From Chitinivibrionales bacterium (lineage in GTDB: Bacteria; Fibrobacterota; Chitinivibrionia; Chitinivibrionales; WJKA01), in NCBI GenBank assembly GCA_014728215.1, contig WJLZ01000215.1, forward strand, positions 83,931 to 147,930: a stretch of 64,000 nt of DNA, in the 5' to 3' direction. Below, piece after piece: positions 27,901 to 36,736 of this stretch (within the stretch, counting starts at the first letter, position 1; each line of letters starts with the position of its first letter). The notes under the pieces are model-generated. The model did no database searches. It was not told where the DNA came from and was given only the letters and a program-made list of their open reading frames with translations. Made by a program: the position numbers and the translations under genes.

Positions 27901-28073
27901 ATAAGGAGATCGAGTCCGCAGAACACATTGGTGAATTCATCTTCGGGAAGGTTGAAAACGTCGATTTGCCGGGAAAAATCGCCTACCGAAATTCTTGCCA
28001 ATGACTCGGTAATAATAGTGAGCTTATCGGCTACATGTTTTTTATAATTTTCCGTTTCCGAACCGGACATCAT
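24948..28073 (-). CDS. Hybrid sensor histidine kinase with GAF-like, PAS and receiver domains
   Basis: A 1041-residue cytosolic hybrid kinase. After a short start (1-60) and a GAF-like region (about 65-240) a coiled coil (235-290) leads to three PAS domains: about 290-400 (with DKPCEGCPVKEA), 405-525 and 530-650. HisKA has GGIAHDFNNIL; the ATPase domain has NNLVINANQAMP, DEGVGI, DPYFSTK and GNGLGLTTA, all intact. A receiver domain ends the protein (ILVMDDDEVV, phosphoacceptor in DAVIMDLTVPGG, then FSGYS and AKPF). The signal and partner are unknown; no regulator gene is adjacent. Tandem ATGs (28068-28073) leave the start uncertain by one codon. Confidence 0.93.
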   Translation of the reverse strand: MMSGSETENYKKHVADKLTIITESLARISVGDFSRQIDVFNLPEDEFTNVFCGLDLLMDDLIEARKELEEQTRINNLRAEMWKLAAAKPHSEKDFINQLLKMAGEAFGIARASYYKFNENFDALCVQQWSKDGIDNTIGLTIPKKICSSFVGKENECISISQETLDGAIKDDVLELLDATGIGSFIAIFYPDNHNPNGFVSFSDTQKKRNWDEIEVDFLNEIVKLLTTKIDQIRAEQALVKANEMLEQQVKVRTEELRDANEELRQDMAKREAIERRCKSSEREKQRILDSLSELVLYQDRSMRINWANRYACADAGMSLNEMIGKYCYTIWHNRDKPCEGCPVKEAMDKGRACTNEIISPDGRIWLIKGYPVRDLDGTVIGATEITAEISEAKRLQEMQRESDEKFKAVAQTAHEAIFSVDEKGGIVFWNNGAELMFGYNPDEILGKCFEILMPEKHKERIDEFIQLQIEQDNSAAKNIVREGTAVRKNGEYFPVELSTSSWESRGGQYFTVVIRDISVRKAAENELAEEKELLEVTLRSISDGVISTDTNGTIMLANTVAATLLGWNRDKLIDKSFDDVFHLLNEKTDESCESPVREAITTSQVVDCSFGPVLQAKDGTRRNIAYASSPMWNREGEIIGVVLVFRDVTEQQKMENELFKARKLESVGLLAGGIAHDFNNILTGIVTNLFMAKMNICQDDEAKQLIMDAEKAAFRASRLTKQLLTFSKGGTPVKENASIKEIIEDSVGFCLSGSNVDYSLDLPEDLWSVEVDRGQVDQVLNNLVINANQAMPEGGTITVKAANYTIDDTIRSGTAVALPMKPGKYVRISVIDEGVGISPRDLERIFDPYFSTKKDGNGLGLTTAFSIVKKHGGHMTARSVPGKGSQFIFYLPALASSTEDEASNEESLIPGSNRILVMDDDEVVRMVVRRLLTNSGYDVVCTSNGSEAVDAYRNFLEKGTPFDAVIMDLTVPGGMGGKEAVRKILEIDDDASVIVFSGYSNDPVLANYRDYGFSGVIAKPFSIEEFSKVLNKIMKREKDE

Positions 28074-28210
28074 TTAATCCATTTCTTCGGAGAGAAGTTA
28101 TCTAAGCGTTTCAGTAGAAAATTTCCTGGACACTGAGAATGGTACTAATAAATTATAACTTTTAAAATTATAATTGTGAAGAATATTACCAAAACCGCCT
28201 TAAGGTGCGT

Positions 28211-29203
28211 TTATGGAACAAACATGAAGGAAACATCAATGGTGTCTGCGCGTTCTTCCCTGCGCGGAAACCGCCAGGCGCGAATATCTTCAACAAGTGA
28301 CTTTTCAAAAAGTTCCCGTTTGATATCGGCGCGGATTATTCTGGGATTGATGACCTTTCCTGATGCTGTAATTGATAATCCAATTTCAATTGAATCGGGC
28401 ACACTCGATTCGGGCATCCCATAACTGGAGATAATCCCGCCTAATACATGAGCATAATAGCGCCCGATCATTTCTTTTGCCTTCTGTCGGGAAAAATCCT
28501 TTACTTTCATTTGTGCCATGTCGGCTATGAGGGTATCCAGTAAAAGAGCGTACTTATTCACACCGTGGAGACAGGCTTCAACAGTAAAATCATCGATCGT
28601 ATTGAGTATGCCTTGCTGAAAAAAAGTGTCCAGCGATGCCGTGCCGTAGGGCAGATAGTCGGCATCATTGATCCTGAGTGATTTTTCGGTTTTTTTCATT
28701 TTCCACAAATCGGCGGCATTACTTTCACCATAACAGGTATCATTTTCAGCAACAACGTTTTGACGGATTATGAGCACATCACAGACAACCGCACCGGTAT
28801 CATTTTTAGAATAGCCATAGGGTACCAGGGCTCCGTGAATAACATGGGAGACCACAAATTCTCTATTCGAAGGAAGCTGAAGGGTGTATTCTTTTACCTG
28901 CCAGATAATACCGTTATCTTTCAACTCCAGACGGTCCTTTTCGACAAAGGCACCACCGGGATACTCCTGTCGTTTCTCCCAGAATCCGGCAAACATTTTT
29001 CTGGCCGAATCCTTCTCCTGTTCAGTAAAATTATCCACCACCGTGTAGTCTTCCATGGGAGATTCCAGCAGGGAAGCAAAGTGGCTTGGGAGCCCCTCTT
29101 TTGATATTCTGTTGGTAATTATTGCAACGACAACAAGAACAATAATAAGAGGGACCGCTTTAATTAAGGTGCGGGCTCGCTTAGGTTCTTTTTGTGTTCT
29201 CAT
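28211..29203 (-). CDS. Membrane-anchored protein with AgmX/PglI-type C-terminal domain
   Basis: A 330-residue protein. The start is basic (RTQKEPKRARTLIK), followed by one membrane segment (about 15-33), so most of the protein is periplasmic. Residues 50-270 match no family I recognise. The last 60 residues (SIEIGLSITASGKVINPRI, then FEKSLVEDIRAWRFPR and IDVSFMFVP) match the TonB-like AgmX/PglI C-terminal domain known from gliding and outer-membrane-linked proteins. That would fit contact with another envelope protein. It lies upstream of the hybrid kinase on the same strand with a 137-base gap. Confidence 0.65.
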   Translation of the reverse strand: MRTQKEPKRARTLIKAVPLIIVLVVVAIITNRISKEGLPSHFASLLESPMEDYTVVDNFTEQEKDSARKMFAGFWEKRQEYPGGAFVEKDRLELKDNGIIWQVKEYTLQLPSNREFVVSHVIHGALVPYGYSKNDTGAVVCDVLIIRQNVVAENDTCYGESNAADLWKMKKTEKSLRINDADYLPYGTASLDTFFQQGILNTIDDFTVEACLHGVNKYALLLDTLIADMAQMKVKDFSRQKAKEMIGRYYAHVLGGIISSYGMPESSVPDSIEIGLSITASGKVINPRIIRADIKRELFEKSLVEDIRAWRFPRREERADTIDVSFMFVP

Positions 29204-29500
29204 ATATAAGGCTACCTGCCGCCTTTCGGCAATTATGTGCTATAAAACTATATTTGACGGAATGCCGAATGCAAATTAACCGACCGTATATGCACTAAGA
29301 AAGGAAAAGTGACCGGTTTTTCGCCCCAAAAGTTATTTTGATTCTTATTATCCTAATAATATAGATCCTGCCGCCGGGGGATCAATATTCGTTGAGTATG
29401 GGAGTAATGTATTAAAATGGCGTTCCAGGGATTACCCTGTTCATGCTCTATCCCAGATTTTCAGGAGAGCATTCCTGAATAGAAAAATGAAAGGTGTGCG
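29204..29500. other. Non-coding divergent region upstream of folE
   Basis: A 297-base gap between two divergent genes. It is AT-rich around 29335-29365. A weak promoter-like pair (TTGATT and TATAGA, 16 bases apart, near 29339-29366) faces folE. No RNA fold, repeat or small gene is convincing. Confidence 0.4.
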
Positions 29501-30052
29501 ATGAAAGAGGCTGTAAAAAAAATATTGGAAGAAATTGGTGAAGATCCCAATCGCGAGGGTCTTTTGAAGACTCCTGAGCGGGTTAAAAACGCCTATGCGC
29601 ACCTGATGAAAGGTTATTCACAGGATCCGGATAAAATTATCGGTAATGCCATATTTCATGAGCCATGCGATAATATGATTATTGTAAGGGATATTGAAGT
29701 ATACAGCATGTGCGAACATCATATGCTTCCCTTTTTCGGCAAATGCCATATCGGTTATATCTCAAAAGACAAGGTTTTCGGAGTCAGTAAACTCGCCCGT
29801 CTGGTCGACTGTTTCGCTCGCCGTCTTCAGGTACAGGAACGGCTTACACATCAGATCGCGTCACATCTTATGGACCCGATCGATGCCGAAGGTGTTGGCG
29901 TTGTTATTGAGGCCCAGCATCTGTGCATGATGATGCGAGGGGTGAGTAAGCAAAATTCACATATGATCACTTCGGCCATGCTCGGAAGTTTCAGAGACGA
30001 CTCCCTGACCCGGAATGAATTCCTTCGTCTGATTTCCATGGAGCGACGGTAA
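29501..30052 (+). CDS. folE: GTP cyclohydrolase I
   Basis: A 183-residue cytosolic enzyme converting GTP to 7,8-dihydroneopterin triphosphate, the first step of folate and pterin synthesis. The family opening [19 protein letters not shown], the zinc motif [29 protein letters not shown] and the later zinc cysteine in [12 protein letters not shown] are all present, as is the closing TRNEFLRLI. It is an apparently complete FolE1. It is followed immediately by the esterase gene with no gap. Confidence 0.97.
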   Translation: MKEAVKKILEEIGEDPNREGLLKTPERVKNAYAHLMKGYSQDPDKIIGNAIFHEPCDNMIIVRDIEVYSMCEHHMLPFFGKCHIGYISKDKVFGVSKLARLVDCFARRLQVQERLTHQIASHLMDPIDAEGVGVVIEAQHLCMMMRGVSKQNSHMITSAMLGSFRDDSLTRNEFLRLISMERR

Positions 30053-30871
30053 ATGCGCTCCCCTTCGGTGATTACATGCATTCTGTTTTCGGCATTGCTC
30101 TGTATTTGCAAGGCATCGGAACAGATCGTTACGATTCCGAGTAAATTGATGAGCCGAAAATTCAAGGCCAGTGTTGTTGTACCCGATTCCTACGATTCTT
30201 CCCTGAAATCATACTCCGTTATCTATCTTCTGCATGGCTACGGCCGTGATCACAAAAGCTGGGGTACACTCGTTCCGCTCGATAAACTTTCGAATAAATA
30301 CCAGGTGATCTTTGTTTGCCCAAGCGGCAATCGCAATTCATGGTATGTCGACAGCCCGGTGAAAAAGAACTTCCTTTTTGCCACATACATCACCCGGGAA
30401 GTAGTACACTTTATCGACAGTACCTGGCGAACCCATGCCACCGACAAAGGACGGGCAGTTATCGGATCGAGCATGGGAGGGCATGGGGCACTCACCATAA
30501 CCGCACAAAATCCCGATCTTTTTATCGGCGCGGGAAGCATTAGTGGTATAGTAGATCTGAACGATTTTCCGAATGAATGGGAGATCGACCGCGTTCTTGG
30601 CCCCTGGCAGACCAGCAAAGAAAACTGGGATTCCTTCAGTTTTATCGGAATGATCGATTCGTTGGTAAAAAAAGAGCGTGCCCTTGTTATCGAATGCGGC
30701 ACCGATGATCCCGTGCTGGCCGGCAACCGCAAGGCTCATGAAAAAATGCTTTCGCTCGAAATCGAGCATGATTATTATGAACGGCCGGGTAACCACACAC
30801 AGAAGTATGTAAAAAAAGTCTTTGAGTACCATCTGTTATATTTCAGCAGAAGGCTTCTGGAGCCGAGGTAG
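30053..30871 (+). CDS. Exported alpha/beta-hydrolase, esterase D family
   Basis: A 272-residue protein with a signal peptide (about 1-21, ending CICKAS). The esterase D/feruloyl-esterase-like fold shows YSVIYLLHGYGRDHKSW, nucleophile elbow GSSMGGHGAL, an acid in ECGTDDPV and the catalytic histidine in RPGNHTQKY. Substrate cannot be told; periplasmic acyl or feruloyl ester cleavage is plausible. The ATG follows the folE stop directly (TAAATG), so it is likely translated from the folE transcript although the functions look unrelated. Confidence 0.82.
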   Translation: MRSPSVITCILFSALLCICKASEQIVTIPSKLMSRKFKASVVVPDSYDSSLKSYSVIYLLHGYGRDHKSWGTLVPLDKLSNKYQVIFVCPSGNRNSWYVDSPVKKNFLFATYITREVVHFIDSTWRTHATDKGRAVIGSSMGGHGALTITAQNPDLFIGAGSISGIVDLNDFPNEWEIDRVLGPWQTSKENWDSFSFIGMIDSLVKKERALVIECGTDDPVLAGNRKAHEKMLSLEIEHDYYERPGNHTQKYVKKVFEYHLLYFSRRLLEPR

Positions 30872-31013
30872 GAGCAAAGTGGGAACGAGCGCACGAGGGA
30901 ATAAAGCCATATCATAATTATTTAGGAAATTTCAATTAGCTCAGGCGGTGAAAGCCCAGTACAAGTCGCTCCAGCAACTCTAACCTCAGCCTCAAACGTA
31001 ACCTTTTCTTATT

Positions 31014-32765
31014 CTACACATCCGCAGTAAGCGGCAGATTCTGGAGAACCGGTCCGAGCATCCGCATATTAAGGCTTTTGAGCCATTGAGCCATTTCGGC
31101 AGTCGAGGTAATTGAGTCGGCGTGGGAAACACTCTCCGAGGCTTCGGCATAACTTACCCTCGAAATGAGTTCTTTCAAAATAGGGATATTTCGGGGAATG
31201 ACACTGAACCGGCGTAATCCAAGCCCGAGCAGCAGAATCGTATGAAAAGGATTACCCGCCATTTCTCCGCATATCGAGAGCGGTTTACCGTGACGGTTGG
31301 CGGTTTGAATCGCAGTCTCGATTATCTTTAAAAATGCGGGCTCGATCGGATCGTACAGGTAGTTAACCTTTGCATTATTTCGATCCGCTGCACTGAGGTA
31401 CTGAATAAGGTCGTTGGTACCGATTGATGCAAAGTCGATCTCTTTCATGAAATTATCCATTTCAAGAATTGCCAGGGGGACCTCGAACAGTACCCCAACC
31501 GGGGGTATCTTTATCCCAATGCGCCTGGCAACATCACCGATAAACTGACGGACCTTGATCCACTCGGTAAGGGTGGTAACCATGGGCACCATTATCGAAT
31601 AATTGGCTTTCTTTCCGGCTTGCATAATTGCTGAGAGCTGGGTTTGGAAGATGTCTTTCCGTTCAAGAAATATCCTTACCGCGCGCCATCCCATAAAAGG
31701 ATTATACTCGGCAGGCATGTCGAAAAACTCCGGCACCTTGTCTCCGCCGATATCCATAAGACGGATAACGCAGGGCTTCTTCCCCATTTTCTCGAAAATG
31801 GACTCATAATATTTGCGCTGTGTCTCCTCGGGGGGGAAACTTTTTCGATTAGTAAGCAGATATTCGGTTCTCACCAGTCCGACCCCATCGGCTCCGTGCT
31901 CCTCGGCAAAAGTGACATCTTCAGGGAGCGAAACGTTTGCCAGAACCTCAATAGGAATACCATCCCGGGTATACACCGGTCTGTTCCACTTGGCCTTGAG
32001 CTTCTCGTATTCCTTATCCAGGACCTTAAGTTGCGTAAATTTTTCGATTATTGAGGCTGTGGGTCTTACAACAACCTGGGCTTTCGCTGCATCGACATAT
32101 ACCATGTCTCCGGGATGGATATACTCGTTGATATTACGGATACCGGAGACAACCGGAATAGCGTATGAACGGGCAATAATTGCTGCATGCGATGTTTTAC
32201 CACCGCTTGCACTGACCACCGCCTGAATTTTCGACTTATCATAAGAGAGAATGTCGGTAGGCGTAAACATACGGGATACGATCAACACGACCGGTTCAAT
32301 AAATGTTTTGGCCCGTCCGTCTTCATGGTGAATATATGATACGAGTCGTTCACAAATTTCGACCATGTCCGAGCTTCGTTCCCTGAAATAAGAGGTTCCT
32401 GCAGAGCTGAACCGCTTAATAAAATCGCTCGAAACGAGCCGGATTGAAGTTTCGAGGTCATAGAGCTTGGTGGTGATCGTTTCGACGACCTGCCCGATAA
32501 AAGCGGGGTCATCGAGAATATGCTCATAAATGGTTAAAAGGGATGAATCAAGAGCCTGCATCGAATCGGGCGCGGATGCCAGTCGGTGATAATCGTTTTT
32601 GGCTTTCTCTCGTATTTCGTTGAACCGCATTATCTGATCACCCACATCCTGCCGGGATATGGATACCGTGGTAGTCTGTGTTAATGCCCGGCCGACAAAA
32701 AATGCTTTCCCCAAGCCTTTTCCCGGAACAACACTGATACCGTTCAGCTTTTTCAGTCTTTTCAT
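31014..32765 (-). CDS. ptsI: Phosphoenolpyruvate-protein phosphotransferase (PTS enzyme I)
   Basis: A 583-residue cytosolic kinase that moves phosphate from PEP to HPr. It opens LNGISVVPGKGLGKAFF, the phospho-histidine motif is GGKTSHAAIIARS near residue 190, and the PEP-binding barrel shows DGVGLVRTEYLL, RLMDIGGDK, GWRAVRIFLER and the catalytic CGEMAGNP. Length fits. No HPr or sugar permease gene is near; instead the start overlaps the end of glycogen phosphorylase by four bases, so they form one operon. A regulatory rather than transport PTS is possible. Confidence 0.94.
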   Translation of the reverse strand: MKRLKKLNGISVVPGKGLGKAFFVGRALTQTTTVSISRQDVGDQIMRFNEIREKAKNDYHRLASAPDSMQALDSSLLTIYEHILDDPAFIGQVVETITTKLYDLETSIRLVSSDFIKRFSSAGTSYFRERSSDMVEICERLVSYIHHEDGRAKTFIEPVVLIVSRMFTPTDILSYDKSKIQAVVSASGGKTSHAAIIARSYAIPVVSGIRNINEYIHPGDMVYVDAAKAQVVVRPTASIIEKFTQLKVLDKEYEKLKAKWNRPVYTRDGIPIEVLANVSLPEDVTFAEEHGADGVGLVRTEYLLTNRKSFPPEETQRKYYESIFEKMGKKPCVIRLMDIGGDKVPEFFDMPAEYNPFMGWRAVRIFLERKDIFQTQLSAIMQAGKKANYSIMVPMVTTLTEWIKVRQFIGDVARRIGIKIPPVGVLFEVPLAILEMDNFMKEIDFASIGTNDLIQYLSAADRNNAKVNYLYDPIEPAFLKIIETAIQTANRHGKPLSICGEMAGNPFHTILLLGLGLRRFSVIPRNIPILKELISRVSYAEASESVSHADSITSTAEMAQWLKSLNMRMLGPVLQNLPLTADV

Positions 32766-35158
32766 GGGAGAGCTACTTTCCAGATATTATTCTCGTATTC
32801 GCTGATTGTACGGTCTGAAGAAAACCATCCGGATCGTGCTATGTTGAGAAGACATTTCTGCAGCCAATCCAATCGTTTTTTATAGAGAAGATCGATTTTG
32901 TGCTGTTTTTCGGTATAATCATCGTAATCATAGAGTATATACTGATCATCAATATCCCGCAATGATGACAAGAGGGGATAAATCGACGGTCCGTCGGGAA
33001 TAGCGGACAGCGTGCTTTCAATAAAGTTAATAATTTCCTTGAGTTCGGCATTATGCTCGAGAATTTCGGAAGGATAATAATTTTCTTTTTGAGGATATTC
33101 GCTTTTCTTTTTTCCGAAAGTAAGGATACTCTCATTTCCCAGTCGTTCTGAAAGTTCAATATTGGCGCCGCTCCAGCTTGCAAGAATGACCGCCCCGTTC
33201 AAAGCGAACTTCATATTACTTGTTCCGGATGCTTCGATAAGGGGAATAGAAAGCTGTTCGGCGATATCCGCTGCAGGTATCATATGTTCGGCCCAGGTAA
33301 TACCATAATCGGGAATAAACACCACCCGGAGGTTGTTCTCCATTTGAGGATCATTATTGATGATATCTGCAAAGATATTGATAAGGTGGACCATCTGTTT
33401 GGCAAGGTGATCGGAGGGTGCCGCCTTTCCTGCAAAAATGTGGACCCTGTTCTGAACGCTCTCTTCACCGTTTTTTATACGAAGATAACGCGAGACAACA
33501 TTGAGAAAATGGAGCAACTGCCTTTTGGGCAAATGGATGCGGGTGCACTGCACATCAAAGAGCGCATTTGGATTTATCGTAATGTCGAGGGTCTGCTTTA
33601 CAACAGATGCCAGATTCTTTTTTGCCGAATGCTTGATATCGTCGAGCATGAAAAGAAAATCATTTTTGTTTTTATACAATTCCAGTTTTCTAAGCTGGGA
33701 AGAATCGGTAATCCACCCGTCGCCGATGGTTTCGGTAATCAGACCGGCAAGGGGCCGGTTTGCACTCAACAGCCACCGCCGGTGCGCTACTCCATTAGTT
33801 ATTGAAACAAATTTGTTTGGAGTCGAGTTGAAAAACTTGGGATAAATATCCGACTTGAGCATATCAGTCTGAATTTTTGAAACGCCATTGACCGCAAAAG
33901 AACCGATGACTGCAAGATGGGACATACGAATGCGCTTCACTTCACCTTCTTCGATGAGTGAAAGGTCGGAAATCACACTCTTGCCTTTATCGGTTTTTGA
34001 GATCCGCTCGAGGTGACGGGCGTTGATTTCGTTGATAATTTCCATATGGCGAGGGAAAATCTGCGTCATCATGTAAACCGGCCAGGCTTCCAGATCATCC
34101 TTTCCCACAGCGTGACTTGTGTAGGCAAAGACATTCTCCACAATAGACCAGGCTCTCTCCCAGGTCAATTGCTCGATATCCAGAAGCATCCGCATCAGCT
34201 CGGGGATTGCCAGTGCACACCGGGTGCCGTTGAGTTGGATAACGACTTTCTTATCAAGATCGGTAATATCTTTGTTATGCACTTTAAATCGACGAACGAT
34301 ATCTTTTAATGATGCGCTTACCAGGAAAAATTGCTGCTTCAGACGCTGTTCGGTAGCCCGAAGCACATCTTCCTCGGGAAACAGGATATTGGTAAGGGTT
34401 CCCGTACCCGCCATCTCTTCACAGGCACGGATATAATCGCCATGATGCTGATAATCGGGCTTAAAGACTTCCGCTGATCTGGCCGACCAGAGGCGAAGCG
34501 TATTGACTGTTGAGTTCTTATAACCGGGAATCGGAATATCATAGGGAATTGCAATCGCTTTTTCGGTGTTGATCCATTCCCTCCATGTTTTACCTTTCGC
34601 AGGTGCATGCGATTCTCCCAGGAATTCGACCTCACAGGAATATTGTGGACGGATTATTTCCCACGGATGGCCTTTATGTAACCAATCGTAGGGTTCCTCG
34701 ATCTGTTGGCCGTTGGATATTTCCTGACGGTACAGCCCGAAATCGTATCGCAGACCATATCCTATTGCAGGAAGCGCAGCTGAAGCCATAGAATCGATAA
34801 AACAGGCGGCAAGCCTTCCTTTACCTCCATTACCCAGTTCAAAATCATCCTCTTTCTCGACAAGTTCTTCAAGGGAAAATCCCAGATCAACCCCGACATC
34901 GATTACACTCTTCTCAATACCCATATTAACAATATTCTGACGAAGGCTTTTACCGAGAATGTATTCCATGGAAAGATAATACACCCGTCGTACATTGTTT
35001 TCATGGTACATTTTTTGGGTAACTATCCAATTATCAACCATCTGGCTTCGAACAGCATACGAAAGAGCCAGATACTTGTCATAGCTGGTTGCAGTTGCAT
35101 AATCTTTTGCAAGAAAATAACGAAGGTAGCGGTAATAAAAATCTTTTAACGTCGACAT
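32762..35158 (-). CDS. glgP: Glycogen/starch phosphorylase
   Basis: A 798-residue PLP enzyme that phosphorolyses alpha-1,4-glucans to glucose 1-phosphate. N-terminal family stretches RVYYLSMEYILGKSL, ELGNGGKGRLAACF and GYGLRYDFGLYRQ are followed by FVSITNGVAHRRWL, the PLP-site region with EASGTSNMKFALNGAVIL, and a C-terminal helix bundle. GTSNMKF contains the PLP lysine. Length matches bacterial GlgP. It is the upstream gene of the glgP-ptsI pair. It implies a glycogen store and cytosolic glucan breakdown. Confidence 0.96.
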   Translation of the reverse strand: MSTLKDFYYRYLRYFLAKDYATATSYDKYLALSYAVRSQMVDNWIVTQKMYHENNVRRVYYLSMEYILGKSLRQNIVNMGIEKSVIDVGVDLGFSLEELVEKEDDFELGNGGKGRLAACFIDSMASAALPAIGYGLRYDFGLYRQEISNGQQIEEPYDWLHKGHPWEIIRPQYSCEVEFLGESHAPAKGKTWREWINTEKAIAIPYDIPIPGYKNSTVNTLRLWSARSAEVFKPDYQHHGDYIRACEEMAGTGTLTNILFPEEDVLRATEQRLKQQFFLVSASLKDIVRRFKVHNKDITDLDKKVVIQLNGTRCALAIPELMRMLLDIEQLTWERAWSIVENVFAYTSHAVGKDDLEAWPVYMMTQIFPRHMEIINEINARHLERISKTDKGKSVISDLSLIEEGEVKRIRMSHLAVIGSFAVNGVSKIQTDMLKSDIYPKFFNSTPNKFVSITNGVAHRRWLLSANRPLAGLITETIGDGWITDSSQLRKLELYKNKNDFLFMLDDIKHSAKKNLASVVKQTLDITINPNALFDVQCTRIHLPKRQLLHFLNVVSRYLRIKNGEESVQNRVHIFAGKAAPSDHLAKQMVHLINIFADIINNDPQMENNLRVVFIPDYGITWAEHMIPAADIAEQLSIPLIEASGTSNMKFALNGAVILASWSGANIELSERLGNESILTFGKKKSEYPQKENYYPSEILEHNAELKEIINFIESTLSAIPDGPSIYPLLSSLRDIDDQYILYDYDDYTEKQHKIDLLYKKRLDWLQKCLLNIARSGWFSSDRTISEYENNIWKVALP

Positions 35159-35572
35159 CGGGCTTTTGCTCTACGTCCTTCCCTTATTACAAAACCAGGA
35201 AATTGAATTTCCGGAAATATTTTGGCCTGCGGCGGCGTGTACGGATACTAACAATTTGAAAATAAATATTATACGAAGGAAGATGGTTAAAATATTGTGT
35301 TTAGTATTATCCCTTCAGGAATAATTTATACAAAAATAATATAATTAAGAAATAATAATTTCATTAAAAAACTGTGAGTTGAAAATAATTCTTACTATGC
35401 ACAAAGAGACCATTGCGATTTTCTGATGGTGACATTTATATTTAACTTTCTGTTACTGGCCAAAATAAAAAGACGACAGCCATCGAAATATATTAAATAT
35501 CGAATCAGGTTTTTTATTATTAAGGCCAAAAAATCAGGAATAAGTGCTAAGTCTTTGTCATACAACAATTCA
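35159..35572. other. AT-rich non-coding region between glgP and tRNA-Ser
   Basis: A 414-base gap, strongly AT-rich from about 35260 to 35560. A short plus-strand frame (35426-35611) runs into the tRNA and is judged spurious. A weak promoter-like pair (TTGCGA and TTATAT, 17 apart, near 35413-35441) could serve the tRNA. Nothing else is recognised. Confidence 0.5.
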
Positions 35573-35662
35573 GGAGGGGTGGCCGAGCGGCTTAAGGCAA
35601 CGGTTTGCTAAACCGTCGTAGGGGCAACTCTACCGGAGGTTCAAATCCTCTCCCCTCCGCCA
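35573..35662 (+). tRNA. tRNA-Ser, anticodon GCU
   Basis: The acceptor stem GGAGGGG pairs with CCCCTCC. The D arm is GCCGAGCGGCTTAAGGC. The anticodon stem (35600-35604 with 35612-35616) holds loop TTGCTAA with anticodon GCT at 35607-35609, reading AGC and AGU. A long variable arm (about 35617-35635) is class II as serine tRNAs require; the T arm is GGAGGTTCAAATCCTCT. CCA is encoded at 35660-35662. It stands alone. Confidence 0.97.
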
Positions 35663-35715
35663 TTTTGTGATCTGCACCCCTGTCGATGAGACCCGTGCAC
35701 AGTTCTTAAGGCGAT

Positions 35716-35793
35716 ATACATTGTGGATAATAAATCATCTCCTTCAGAATAACGGCAATGTCATTTCCGTTATTCTCTATTGTCACAATGTAT
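35716..35793. repeat. Nested inverted repeat downstream of tRNA-Ser
   Basis: Outer 10-base arms (35716-35725 and 35784-35793) are perfect complements, and inner 9-base arms (35747-35755 and 35767-35775) are perfect too, enclosing a further AATG/CATT pair. The left spacer is 13 bases longer than the right. No T run follows directly, so it is not a standard terminator. It could be a structured leader of the STAS-like gene, a small RNA or a mobile repeat. Confidence 0.5.
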
Positions 35794-35850
35794 AATTAAA
35801 TAGATGAAAGAACTATACTCTGCTCCCCTGCCATAAAACTGGAGAGAAGA

Positions 35851-36207
35851 ATGGCTATCGAAAAGAACGAAAATAAACATTACCATACTTATTCTATTAA
35901 AGAAGATTTAACGCTCAATTCGGATATTAATGATTTATACCCGATGGTTCATGAGTCGCTGGAAAAAGGCACCCGGACTGTAGCGTTACATTTTACAAAA
36001 AACTCATACCTGAGCACGCGGACGATTACCGTGCTGGTCAATTGTTTTGAAGATGTTAAAGACCATGAGGCAACTCTGGTAATTATAGATCCTAATACCG
36101 ACATACTCGATGTCCTTGGCATGATAGATCTGGATAAAGCCGTTAAATTTTATCCATCTGAGGAAAAACTCAGAGAAAAGACGATGTCCATGGGCTCGAT
36201 ATCATAA
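35851..36207 (+). CDS. STAS-like domain protein
   Basis: A 118-residue soluble protein. Residues about 28-105 follow the alternating strand/helix pattern of STAS (anti-sigma antagonist) domains: VALHFTKNSYLSTRTITVLVNCFEDV, then ATLVIIDPNTDILDVLGMIDLDKAVKFYPSEEKL. The usual phosphorylatable serine of SpoIIAA is not clearly aligned; STR or TRT are candidates. GAGAAGA precedes the ATG. Twelve bases later starts an unrecognised gene, probably its partner. No sigma factor or anti-sigma kinase lies in the window, so the target is unknown. Confidence 0.55.
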   Translation: MAIEKNENKHYHTYSIKEDLTLNSDINDLYPMVHESLEKGTRTVALHFTKNSYLSTRTITVLVNCFEDVKDHEATLVIIDPNTDILDVLGMIDLDKAVKFYPSEEKLREKTMSMGSIS

Positions 36208-36219
36208 ACATATTTTTAC

Positions 36220-36681
36220 ATGTCAATACGTCTTCGCCAATATCTCGTTGATGCCTATATCGGTCATACCGGTTATTTGCAGCAGAAAACCACCAAAGAT
36301 CTTGCCATTCAAGTCGATGATCAGGATGATAATGATATTCTCGCCGATTTCTGCAACATTTTTGTTTCGGTCGGTAAAAACAATTCCTTTGAAATCGAAA
36401 TTTCGGGTAATTTCCCAATTGCCCGTGAAATAGCCGATTTTGCAGAAATTTATGATGGACACGCTGATCTTGCCCTGCGGCGGGTAATTCTTCGGTTAAA
36501 CACCAATAAAACCGAGGCGATAAAGGATCTTGCGACAAAAATCCGCAAAACTGCTCACAACGGCTACTCGGTTAATAATCCTAACTGGGAGAAAATTTCC
36601 GCCCGAACAATAAGTTCACTTCACCGGTTCGCCCGGGTAATCGAAGAGTACAAGAAGAGTCGCAGCGCTGGCCTCGATTGA
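36220..36681 (+). CDS. Hypothetical protein downstream of STAS-like gene
   Basis: A 153-residue soluble protein that I do not recognise. It has an acidic segment (about 32-45, VDDQDDNDILADF), alternating strands in 48-65 and a basic helical C-terminus (TISSLHRFARVIEEYKKSR). There is no signal peptide or membrane segment. It sits 12 bases after the STAS-like gene and converges with tssM. Cotranscription with the STAS-like gene suggests a shared regulatory role; this is inference only. Confidence 0.55.
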   Translation: MSIRLRQYLVDAYIGHTGYLQQKTTKDLAIQVDDQDDNDILADFCNIFVSVGKNNSFEIEISGNFPIAREIADFAEIYDGHADLALRRVILRLNTNKTEAIKDLATKIRKTAHNGYSVNNPNWEKISARTISSLHRFARVIEEYKKSRSAGLD

Positions 36682-36736
36682 ACTGGGAGGCTGGTTGCTC
36701 CTGACCGTTCTCTCCGGTCCTTTTCGCCAACCCTGC

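Noticed and set aside
35426..35611. 61-residue plus-strand frame upstream of tRNA-Ser
   Set aside because: It runs into the tRNA, has AT-rich low-complexity composition, no ribosome site and no family resemblance.
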